Source: Alphaproteobacteria bacterium
GTDB taxonomy: Bacteria; Pseudomonadota; Alphaproteobacteria; Micavibrionales; UBA2020
Reading direction: 5' to 3'
DNA: 5,038 bases
Assembly: GCA_020853455.1 (NCBI GenBank)
Contig: JADYYV010000189.1
Span: forward strand, 1-5,038
In this document: positions 1-5,038 of the stretch, one piece after another
Numbering within the stretch: the first letter of the stretch is position 1
Layout of the letters: every line of letters begins with the position of its first letter
Translations under genes and position numbers: made by a program
Notes under the pieces: generated by a model
Told to the model about the DNA's origin: nothing
Database searches by the model: none
The model's input: the letters and a program-made list of their open reading frames with translations, nothing else

Positions 1-1046
1 ACCGTCTCGGCGCAAAGCGGGACTTTGCAGCCGACCGTATTTTGAAGCCAGCTATCAATAAACCTCACGGAAAACGGTTTCTTGTTTTTGCCGATGAAGT
101 AACTGTAGAAAGCCGTCTGCCATACACGCCGGTCGCAGCCGAAAATCCAGTCTCCATCCGGTACATCTACGTTAAGGAAGTCCGGCAGGTCTTTCCATGC
201 GTATGAAAGATATTGGCTGGTGCGTTTCCAAACGGGATGCGTTTCTGCTTCCTGATTTAGCCGCTCGATATATTTTTCATCACCGGATAGAGCTTGCAAC
301 TCATTCAGAGCTTGGATAAGGCGTTGCTTTTCCCGTTCCACCCGTCTTTGAATTTCGATGGCTTCCTTTTGATACTGTCTTTCTTGGGCTTGGATTAGCT
401 TTTCCAGTTTCTCTTGCAGCTTTTTAAAAACGCTATCATGCGCCTTTGCATTGTGAAGCCATCGAACACGCTTTGGATCATTGATAGATGCCCAAAATGT
501 TTCCCAATTCAATACGTCTGCCGGGGTGAGATCGGACAAGTCGATTTCGATTGCGGATATGTTGGCTTTTGCCAATTTCTGCGCTTTATATTCATCCACT
601 TTATGCCGATAGAAAATTTCGATGATGAGCGGCGTATTCCCAGCCGTTGCCAATATGTCGGCCTTCACATCATGAATCTCCTTTTCATCTTCCACCGTAT
701 CAAAAGCTATAACCTTGCCATGCGTAACGACGGTTTCCTGCTGCGTGTGTTCCACGCCTCTTGAATCCCTTCCTGATATGCGAACAACAAATTGCGGCAA
801 GGTTATTTGCTTTTTCTCTTTGATGAGTTGCTTGGCCGCCAGATGGATCGCGCTTTCCAGCCCAGTTACGCACTCGCGGTCAACATCGTGCCTGAAATGG
901 TGCTGCCTTAAATTGCCCTTGGCAGCAATCAAAGCTGCCCGACACGACGGACAAATGCAGGCGCATTTCTTGCCACTTTCTACCTCGGCAATGTGTACGA
1001 GAATATTTTGTTCGTTCAAGCCGAAGGGCAATTTTATGTCTGTCAT
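1..1046 (-). CDS. CoiA-like predicted nuclease, 3' end cut off by the window edge
   Basis: My own translation from the ATG at 1046-1044 stays open for 348 codons to the window edge, so the C-terminus is missing. The N-terminus has C28, C30, C32 and C35 (CxCxCPSC) followed by a QHHFRH segment (48-53) and C59, a zinc-finger-like arrangement typical of the CoiA competence family. Next comes ESAIHLAAKQLI (64-75), then D130-I, an IIEIFYRHKVDEYK stretch (141-154) and AIEIDLSDL (165-173). This order of D, ExI and a downstream K matches a PD-(D/E)xK-like nuclease core as known for CoiA-type proteins. Residues about 205-251 are charged and heptad-like, a probable coiled coil; the rest is rich in W, F and Y. 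A strong Shine-Dalgarno AAGGAGGG (1053-1060) sits 6 nt upstream, and the start overlaps the stop of the upstream gene (ATGA). The family assignment is fairly secure; substrate and role are unknown. Such proteins occur outside natural competence too, so a DNA-uptake role is not implied. Confidence 0.8.
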   Translation of the reverse strand, partial: MTDIKLPFGLNEQNILVHIAEVESGKKCACICPSCRAALIAAKGNLRQHHFRHDVDRECVTGLESAIHLAAKQLIKEKKQITLPQFVVRISGRDSRGVEHTQQETVVTHGKVIAFDTVEDEKEIHDVKADILATAGNTPLIIEIFYRHKVDEYKAQKLAKANISAIEIDLSDLTPADVLNWETFWASINDPKRVRWLHNAKAHDSVFKKLQEKLEKLIQAQERQYQKEAIEIQRRVEREKQRLIQALNELQALSGDEKYIERLNQEAETHPVWKRTSQYLSYAWKDLPDFLNVDVPDGDWIFGCDRRVWQTAFYSYFIGKNKKPFSVRFIDSWLQNTVGCKVPLCAET

Positions 1047-1684
1047 AGCCGACCCTCCTTAATTTTAAGGACTTCTCGTTCCATGCCACTTCGAGTTTCT
1101 AAGGATAGCGACGGCGCTCCATAGCCGATGTGACCCGCCACACGCGGCAAATTGATGGTCGTTTCGCCATCAACAAGCACTTCCTCTGCGGAAATTTTAT
1201 GTGTGTGTAGCACATTGACGGTTACGCCAGCGTCTTCGTCCCTGACGCTGACGATATGGTGCATAGGAACTTTGCCGTAGAACTGAAATGCCTGCTGATA
1301 AACGTCACTCGTTTCCACCATATATTTCGCCAGCTTATCGAAGCTCCTAAACGGCGGAAAATGGCTCGTCCATGACTTCCCGGCGAATAGGGGGACGTAA
1401 ACCCCTTCGCCCAACTTGTAACTATCCGGCAAGTCAGGGGGCAAGCCCTGCAATTCTGTTCGCCTTTGGTCGATAAAGGCATCCGGTGTCATCACAAAAA
1501 TCACGGCTTGGGGTAAATTGCCGATGGGATATTTGGAATCCGCCAGCAAAGCCGCTCTGGATTTATACCCAAAATACGCCGCCACAAGCTCATGCGCGTG
1601 CGATGATTTCAGGATGATGCCGTGATTGTTTTGGGTAAAGGCGCGTAATGAATCCGCGCAAAGTTTTGTAATGTCGTCTGACAT
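1043..1684 (-). CDS. Hypothetical protein, 213 aa, first gene of the minus-strand pair
   Basis: This is a complete gene with ATG at 1684-1682, an AGAGG ribosome site at 1690-1694 (5 nt spacing) and a TGA stop that overlaps the ATG of the CoiA-like gene. I do not recognise a function. The protein is soluble: no signal peptide or membrane span is evident. Residues 26-48 contain a helical-looking segment, KSSHAHELVAAYFGYKSRAA, that resembles the 'ALELVA..LG(Y/F)..W.AL' motif found in a small N-terminal domain of some glyoxalase-superfamily-annotated and plasmid proteins; this is a weak resemblance only. The central part has PPDLPDSYKLGEGVYVPLF (about 81-99) and the C-terminal third is beta-rich by eye, with HH and HTH near 140-162 that could bind metal but form no pattern I can name. 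Coupling to the CoiA-like gene suggests that the products work together. Its GC content is visibly lower than that of the mob genes. Confidence 0.85.
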   Translation of the reverse strand: MSDDITKLCADSLRAFTQNNHGIILKSSHAHELVAAYFGYKSRAALLADSKYPIGNLPQAVIFVMTPDAFIDQRRTELQGLPPDLPDSYKLGEGVYVPLFAGKSWTSHFPPFRSFDKLAKYMVETSDVYQQAFQFYGKVPMHHIVSVRDEDAGVTVNVLHTHKISAEEVLVDGETTINLPRVAGHIGYGAPSLSLETRSGMEREVLKIKEGRL

Positions 1685-1700
1685 TTTAACCTCTGTTAAA
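1685..1700. promoter_or_regulatory. Inverted repeat over the ribosome binding site of the 213-aa gene
   Basis: TTTAAC (1685-1690) and GTTAAA (1695-1700) form a perfect 6-bp dyad around CTCT. On the minus strand the loop and inner arm contain the AGAGG Shine-Dalgarno directly before the ATG at 1684. It could be an operator, or an mRNA hairpin that hides the ribosome site. The dyad is seen; the function is inferred. Confidence 0.4.
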
Positions 1701-1710
1701 GTGCGGGCTT

Positions 1711-1773
1711 ACTGGTAGCCGAGAGTGTTTAAAGACAACCATGCCAGCAGGTTTAACAAAGATTAACTGGTAG
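1711..1773. repeat. Direct repeats upstream of the minus-strand operon
   Basis: ACTGGTAG occurs at 1711-1718 and again at 1766-1773, 55 bp apart, each followed within about 15 nt by a GTGTTT. TTAAC occurs at 1753-1757 and 1763-1767, exactly 10 bp apart (one helical turn), and again at 1686-1690. The block lies where the promoter of the minus-strand pair should be. Regulator binding sites are plausible; I could not pick a convincing -35/-10 pair here. Confidence 0.35.
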
Positions 1774-1863
1774 GCTATCGGTGGTGTTTGCCTCGCGTTT
1801 CAGTCACTCACAACTGGGGCGCTTGATTCCTTGGATGGGAACATAGCCAAGAAAATGCGGGGA

Positions 1864-1925
1864 GTCCAGAGGGGGCGCAAAAGCCCCTTTTTGGTCTGGT
1901 GTCCAGAGGGCAGGAACGCCCCTTC
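1864..1925 (+). repeat. Two imperfect tandem units of 37 bp, each with a small hairpin
   Basis: GTCCAGAGGG begins at 1864 and again at 1901, exactly 37 bp apart. Each copy runs on into a G-rich arm, an A-containing loop and a CCCC(T)T arm: GGGGC/GCCCC in the first copy and GGGC/GCCC (1908-1911 with 1918-1921) in the second. A third, weaker GGGGGCGC hairpin follows at 1941-1963. This looks like duplicated hairpin units, not a CRISPR array. Confidence 0.5.
1872..1892 (+). terminator. Terminator-like hairpin
   Basis: GGGGC (1872-1876) pairs with GCCCC (1883-1887) around GCAAAA and is followed by TTTTT (1888-1892), the form of an intrinsic terminator reading on the plus strand. No plus-strand gene lies upstream within the window. 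It would either end a small plus-strand transcript or simply be one more hairpin of this structured region. Confidence 0.4.
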
Positions 1926-2117
1926 AGGTTGAGGGGTTTTCAGGGGGCGCGAAGGCCGCCCTGAGCAGGCGGATTGAACAGGCTGGAACGGTTCATGGCC
2001 GGAAGGCCAGATGAGACATGCCGCATATCGGCAGGCATGGCCTCTGGCACGGGAGCAACCCCAGCGACAACCCGCCCCTGCGGGGCCGTCGCGGTGTGCG
2101 GGGCGAAAGTGCCAAAA

Positions 2118-2184
2118 GCATGATGCCAGGACGAGCCCGGATGATGCGCCGTCATCATCCGGCGTTTTCGTCCTTGCGTTATGC
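2118..2184. repeat. Long two-part hairpin (17-nt outer arms, 10-bp inner stem)
   Basis: The outer arms 2118-2134 and 2168-2184 pair over 17 positions with two G-T wobbles (2122/2180, 2124/2178) and one mismatch (2127/2175). Inside, CCGGATGATG (2137-2146) pairs perfectly with CATCATCCGG (2153-2162) around CGCCGT. A 2-nt/5-nt internal loop (GC against CGTTT) separates the two stems. The TTTT after the inner stem could also act as a weak plus-strand terminator. Confidence 0.6.
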
Positions 2185-2194
2185 CGGGGTGGGA

Positions 2195-2217
2195 ACGCCA
2201 TGCAATGAGCATGGCGT
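2195..2217. repeat. Perfect 9-bp stem-loop
   Basis: ACGCCATGC (2195-2203) pairs perfectly with GCATGGCGT (2209-2217) around AATGA. It lies directly after the long hairpin 2118-2184 and is followed 5 nt later by the GCAA-capped stem at 2223-2236. Confidence 0.6.
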
Positions 2218-2307
2218 CGGGAGGGGCGCAAGCCCCCTTCCTGCGGGGTGGGATGCAACGGGCGGGGGAAACAGGCGGCGATAGCTGCGGCATTACCCTG
2301 CCCTTGC

Positions 2308-2356
2308 CAAGCTAGGGATTGGGATGCGCGACTCGCGTGTCACAATCCACAGCTTG
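2308..2356. repeat. Near-perfect 49-nt hairpin with an ACT loop
   Basis: Positions pair about a centre at 2332: CAAGCT (2308-2313) with AGCTTG (2351-2356), GGATTG (2316-2321) with CAATCC (2343-2348), then GA (2323-2324) with TC (2340-2341) and CGCG (2327-2330) with CGCG (2334-2337), around ACT. Only three positions mismatch (2314/2350, 2315/2349, 2322/2342) and two are G-T wobbles (2325/2339, 2326/2338). Each arm is 23 nt. Long imperfect inverted repeats of this kind are typical of oriT arms, single-strand replication origins or folded-strand recombination sites; the sequence does not decide between them. Confidence 0.6.
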
Positions 2357-2363
2357 CCATACC

Positions 2364-2525
2364 CGCGCCTTCGGCGCGTTCTGCGGAAAAATAATTTTTG
2401 CAACTTTGTTGCCCGCCTGAGATAGGCGGCTGGGAGCCGAAAATTTCTCAGCGAGTCACGCTGTTAGACATACGCTGCGGGCGGCTGCGCGTCAAGTTTT
2501 TGAGGGTGCTTGTGCGGCGCACAAG
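2364..2525. other. Cluster of short dyads; candidate origin of transfer (oriT)
   Basis: Six short inverted repeats are packed here: CGCGCC/GGCGCG with TTC loop (2364-2378), AAAAAT/ATTTTT (2387-2399), GCAAC/GTTGC with TTT loop (2400-2412), CCGCCT/AGGCGG (2413-2429), CAGCG/CGCTG (2449-2463) and CTTGTGC/GCACAAG with GGC loop (2509-2525). The cluster lies just upstream of the MobC-like and relaxase genes, which is where oriT usually sits in mobilization modules. The 7-bp CTTGTGC dyad, followed by TAACG, is the best single candidate for the arm next to a nick site. I see no exact copy of the RP4 or RSF1010 nic consensus, so the nick position is not assigned. Confidence 0.4.
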
Positions 2526-2610
2526 TAACGCTTTTTAAACTTCGATTAATGAGCGCTTGATAGCCTGAAAGTATCAGCAGAACTGAAAAATGACTCGATG
2601 CCAAGGACGT

Positions 2611-2636
2611 AATTGCCGTTCTTAAACTCGGTAATT
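2611..2636. promoter_or_regulatory. Dyad overlapping the mob promoter candidate
   Basis: AATTGCCG (2611-2618) pairs with CGGTAATT (2629-2636) with one G-T position, over a 10-nt spacer, and overlaps both the -35 and -10 candidates. Its position suits an operator. Because MobC-like proteins carry a ribbon-helix-helix-type DNA-binding segment, autoregulation is possible; that is inference. Confidence 0.3.
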
Positions 2637-2640
2637 TTAT
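2613..2640 (+). promoter_or_regulatory. Candidate promoter of the mobC-relaxase operon
   Basis: TTGCCG (2613-2618) as -35 and TTTTAT (2635-2640) as -10 are 16 bp apart, each matching four of six sigma-70-type positions. Transcription would begin about 30 nt before the mobC ATG. Alphaproteobacterial promoters are loosely conserved, so this is only a reasonable candidate. Confidence 0.3.
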
Positions 2641-2677
2641 GACCCGTTAATCTCTATCTGCATTCCGGGGGGAGCGC

Positions 2678-3076
2678 ATGACAGACGAAACGGATGCAAA
2701 AGAGGATAACACGGAGAACGAATACTCGGTGTTTTTCTCCCTGCGGATAACCCCGGTACAGAAGCGCAAGCTGAGGACGGATGCGGGCAGCATGACCGTG
2801 GGGCAGTATGTCCGGCATTGCCTGTTCGAGAACCCCACACCACAAAAACGGGTGTTCCGCCGTCCGGTACAGGACGAAAAAGCCCTGACGCAACTGCTGG
2901 GAGCGCTGGGTAAAGGGCGGCTGTCGAACAACCTTAACCAGCTTGCCAAGGCCGCCCATAGCGGGTCTTTGCCCTTGTCGCCGGAGACGGAAAAAGCCCT
3001 CCAGACGGCCTGCGCGGAAGTGTCCGAAATCCGCGCTCTGGTGGTCAAAGCCTTGGGCTATGAGGCCATACCATGA
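2678..3076 (+). CDS. mobC: MobC-like plasmid mobilization relaxosome protein
   Basis: The 132-residue product is the usual size for an accessory relaxosome protein. After an acidic N-terminus (1-15), residues 18-50 read as a ribbon-helix-helix-type unit: a strand VFFSLRIT, a first helix, then TVGQYVRHCLF. Residues 66-115 carry the MobC-family signature, with ALTQLLGALGKGRLSNNLNQ and LAKAAHSGSLP, followed by a final helix that ends in VVKALG. In this family the protein binds oriT, opens the DNA near the nick and helps to load the relaxase. The start is fixed by GGGGGGAG (2667-2674) just before the ATG and an in-frame TAA at 2648-2650. The stop overlaps the relaxase start (ATGA, 3073-3076), so the two are translationally coupled. 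The family call rests on motif recognition and on the neighbouring relaxase; confidence is high. Confidence 0.88.
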   Translation: MTDETDAKEDNTENEYSVFFSLRITPVQKRKLRTDAGSMTVGQYVRHCLFENPTPQKRVFRRPVQDEKALTQLLGALGKGRLSNNLNQLAKAAHSGSLPLSPETEKALQTACAEVSEIRALVVKALGYEAIP

Positions 3077-5038
3077 TCCTCAAGGCCAGCCAGAGGGCAA
3101 ATTCCGCGGAACTGGCCAAACACCTGCTCAACGGCGACGACAATGACCATGTGACGGTGCATGAAATCAGGGGTTTCATGTCCGCCACCCTCGAAGGGGC
3201 ATTGCAGGAAGCCTATGCCATGAGCCGGGGCACGCGGTGCGAGCAATTCCTGTTCTCCCTGTCCCTCAGCCCGCCCGAAGATGCGGATGTGCCGATCGAG
3301 GATTTTGAGGCGGCAATCGAGGAAATCGAGAAAAAACTGCTGTTATTGGGGCAACCTCGTATCGTCGTCTTCCACGAAAAGAGCGGGCGGCGGCATTGCC
3401 ACGTCGTCTGGTCGCGCATCGACACGGAAAAGCTGGTCGCCGTGAACATGGCGCACTTTAAAAAGAAGCTTATGGACGTTTCTCGCGGCCTGTTCCTCCG
3501 CTACGGCTGGAAACTCCCCAAGGGAATGCAGCGCGGCGAGCGGCGCAGCCCGTTCCACCTGACGATGGAAGAACACCGTCAGGCCGTGCGCCTGTCGCAC
3601 GACCCCCAAGCCATGAAAGCCCTGTTCAAGGGCGCATGGGAGCAATCCGACACCAAGGAAACCTTCATCCGCGCTCTGGAAGAGCGGGGTTTCCTTCTCG
3701 CCCGTGGCGACCAGCGAGGCTTTGTCGCCCTCGATGTGACGGGCGGGGTATATTCCCTGACAAGATGGCTGGATATTGGCACAAGGGATTTGAAATCCCG
3801 CCTCGGGCCTCCTGAAAAACTGCCTGATATCGCCTCGGCCAAGACATTCCTGGCCGAGCGCATGGGCGAGAATTTGCAGCGTTATATCGCAGAGACAAAA
3901 CAACGCGCAAAGGAAATCCGGCAGCCGCTGGTGCAGGAAATCCGCGCCCTTGTCGCCGTTCAGCGCAAAGACCGCGCCGCGCTGATTGAACGGCAAGAAA
4001 AACGCTGGACGCAGGAAACGCGGCAGCGGGCAGAGCGCCTGCCGCGTGGATTTAAGGGGATTTGGCACAGGGCAAGCGGCGCATATAAGAAAGTACGCCT
4101 CCAAAACGAGGCCGAAACCAAGGCGGCTCTCGACCGGGACAGGAAAGAGCTTCACGCGCTTGTGCGCGAGCATCTTCTGGAACGGCAGGAGCTGCAAAAA
4201 TCCGTCAATAAATATAAGGAAGAATACAAGGCCGAAGCCTTGCGGATCAGGCGCGAAATCGCGCGATATGTCAGCACTCGCACAGAGCCGCCGCAGACGA
4301 AGGCGAAAGCCGCAGCGGGAAAAGCGCCGCTTGCGGCGCAACTGGCGCAGCTTGACGCCAAAATCAGCCTGCTTCCGGCTGATTTGCTGCGGCAGGAACT
4401 TGCCAAATACACGCCTGCCGCCGCCGACACCCTGCCGCCCGCCGTGGCGACGGCGGATGTCGCCGCCACGCCTCAAAACCTGCCGCGTGCGGCTCAACTG
4501 GCGCAGGTCGAAACCCGGCTTGCGCTGCTGACGGGGGATTTGTCCAAGATGCAGGCCGCGCTTGAGAGCAACCTGATCTCCGATGAAATGCGCGGCAGGA
4601 TACGCAGGATGATAGACAAGACCCTCGAAACCCTGCAACTGAAAGAAATCGAAACCAAGACGGCGGAAGAAAAGGCGCAGGAAAAATCCCGCGCCTATCA
4701 GCAAAAGCAGGCCGAATTTAACGAATACGTCCGGCAATACGCCGTCCTGCAACTGAAGGTCGAGGAAGAAAACAGGCGGCGGGCCGCCAACCGCGAGTTC
4801 ATGGGCATCATCAATAACATGAGCTATGCCCTGAACGGACTCCCAAGATGGCAAATCACGGTGATGGAGCCGCCCCCGCAATACAGGCTGGACGAGCGCG
4901 ATTACCTCAAATCAGTCGTGCGGCAGCGCGACGACAACCAGCTCCTCGACCGCGTGTTCCGTTCGCCGGAAAACGAATGCCAAGTGTCGAAACGCCCGCC
5001 GATTGACCCCAAGATTGCCGTTCCGAACCTTCGCCGGA
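3073..5038 (+). CDS. Relaxase / mobilization nuclease, 3' end cut off by the window edge
   Basis: My own translation from the ATG at 3073 is open for 655 codons to the window end. Relaxases nick one strand at oriT, stay bound to its 5' end and are exported with it. The N-terminal domain (about 1-150) contains H26 and H30 in DHVTVHEIRGF, the conserved block SRGTRCEQFLFSLSLSPP (51-68) and the metal-binding HUH-type motif with H101, H108 and H110 in VFHEKSGRRHCHVVWSRID (99-117). Residues 323-331 (LPRGFKGIW) and the following GAYKKVRLQNEAE match a conserved middle segment I associate with this relaxase group. From about 345 to 570 the protein is largely charged helix, probably coiled coil, interrupted by an Ala/Pro-rich stretch, and holds an internal duplication (419-438 and 471-490). 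TGAGG (3061-3065) provides a ribosome site inside mobC. It is probably MOBP-like; the catalytic residue is not obvious, since no tyrosine precedes Y48. Confidence 0.9.
   Translation, partial: MILKASQRANSAELAKHLLNGDDNDHVTVHEIRGFMSATLEGALQEAYAMSRGTRCEQFLFSLSLSPPEDADVPIEDFEAAIEEIEKKLLLLGQPRIVVFHEKSGRRHCHVVWSRIDTEKLVAVNMAHFKKKLMDVSRGLFLRYGWKLPKGMQRGERRSPFHLTMEEHRQAVRLSHDPQAMKALFKGAWEQSDTKETFIRALEERGFLLARGDQRGFVALDVTGGVYSLTRWLDIGTRDLKSRLGPPEKLPDIASAKTFLAERMGENLQRYIAETKQRAKEIRQPLVQEIRALVAVQRKDRAALIERQEKRWTQETRQRAERLPRGFKGIWHRASGAYKKVRLQNEAETKAALDRDRKELHALVREHLLERQELQKSVNKYKEEYKAEALRIRREIARYVSTRTEPPQTKAKAAAGKAPLAAQLAQLDAKISLLPADLLRQELAKYTPAAADTLPPAVATADVAATPQNLPRAAQLAQVETRLALLTGDLSKMQAALESNLISDEMRGRIRRMIDKTLETLQLKEIETKTAEEKAQEKSRAYQQKQAEFNEYVRQYAVLQLKVEEENRRRAANREFMGIINNMSYALNGLPRWQITVMEPPPQYRLDERDYLKSVVRQRDDNQLLDRVFRSPENECQVSKRPPIDPKIAVPNLRR

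Larger units (their letters stand above)
1864..2307. other. Highly structured non-coding region, possible structured RNA
   Basis: This stretch has no ORF with family resemblance or a plausible ribosome site. It carries a dense series of stem-loops. TGGCC-GGAA-GGCCA lies at 1996-2009. GCCAGA (2006-2011) pairs with TCTGGC (2043-2048) around TGCCG-CATAT-CGGCA (2019-2033). GCGAC (2064-2068) pairs with GTCGC (2088-2092) around GCCCC-TGC-GGGGC (2074-2086). Large hairpins follow at 2118-2184 and 2195-2217, then GGGGC-GCAA-GCCCC (2223-2236), and a GCAAcGGGC/GCCCTTGC stem joins 2255-2263 to 2300-2307. Two loops (GGAA, GCAA) fit the GNRA class that stabilises RNA hairpins on the plus strand. The structures are seen; that they act as RNA is inference. 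It could equally be origin or recombination DNA. I found no match to RNase P RNA, tmRNA or SRP RNA signatures. Confidence 0.35.

Noticed and set aside
414..1062. Two plus-strand frames of about 115 codons
   Set aside because: They lie opposite the CoiA-like gene, which has recognisable motifs, a strong ribosome site and a coupled start.
1864..1963. CRISPR array
   Set aside because: Only two to three degenerate 37-bp units occur, with no distinct spacers; each unit is just a hairpin with flanks.
1800..2293. Overlapping open frames on both strands (65 to 152 codons) in the structured region
   Set aside because: The products are Pro/Arg/Gly/Cys/His-rich with no family resemblance and no convincing ribosome site, and the DNA is explained by inverted repeats.
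1864..2360. RNase P RNA, tmRNA or SRP RNA
   Set aside because: I looked for the conserved cores I know for these RNAs and did not find them.
2300..2677. RP4-type or RSF1010-type nic consensus
   Set aside because: No convincing copy found on either strand by eye, so no nick site is annotated.
3986..4531. A 181-codon plus-strand frame inside the relaxase gene
   Set aside because: It is a shifted frame of the relaxase coiled-coil region; the product is Arg/Pro-rich with no family features.
3343..4881. A 512-codon open frame on the minus strand opposite the relaxase
   Set aside because: It is antisense to a frame with clear relaxase motifs. Its product is low-complexity (Phe/Leu/Gly/Arg-rich) with no recognisable family; long antisense frames are common opposite GC-rich genes.

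Overview
The window looks like the mobilization (mob) region of a plasmid or integrated mobilizable element, most likely from an Alphaproteobacterium. This rests on the relaxase: its N-terminus, HxH metal-site region and accessory MobC-like protein resemble a relaxase group I associate with alphaproteobacterial plasmids. It is a judgement from memory of the family; no database search was possible.

Layout. Positions 1-1684 carry a minus-strand pair of translationally coupled genes, in lower-GC sequence. The upstream gene (1043-1684) encodes a 213-residue protein of unknown function. The downstream gene (1046 down past position 1, truncated by the window edge) encodes a CoiA-like predicted nuclease: a Cys/His zinc-finger-like N-terminus, a nuclease-like core and a coiled coil. 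The two overlap by ATGA. Positions 1685-2677, almost 1 kb, contain no convincing gene. This stretch is packed with inverted repeats, several capped by GNRA-type loops, including two large hairpins (2118-2184 and 2308-2356) and a run of small dyads up to 2525. The origin of transfer probably lies in it, and part may be a structured RNA. Positions 2678-5038 carry a plus-strand pair in GC-rich sequence: a MobC-like relaxosome protein (2678-3076) and a long relaxase (3073 to beyond the right edge, 655 codons visible), again overlapping by ATGA.

How it fits together. MobC-like protein and relaxase would assemble on an oriT in the adjacent intergenic region, nick one strand and pilot it into a recipient through a type IV secretion system supplied from elsewhere. 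The minus-strand pair diverges from the mob genes and differs in base composition, which suggests an accessory module placed next to the mob backbone. Its role is unknown. The most interesting points are the heavily structured non-coding region, the relaxase's lack of a tyrosine in the first 47 residues, and the CoiA-like/unknown gene pair.
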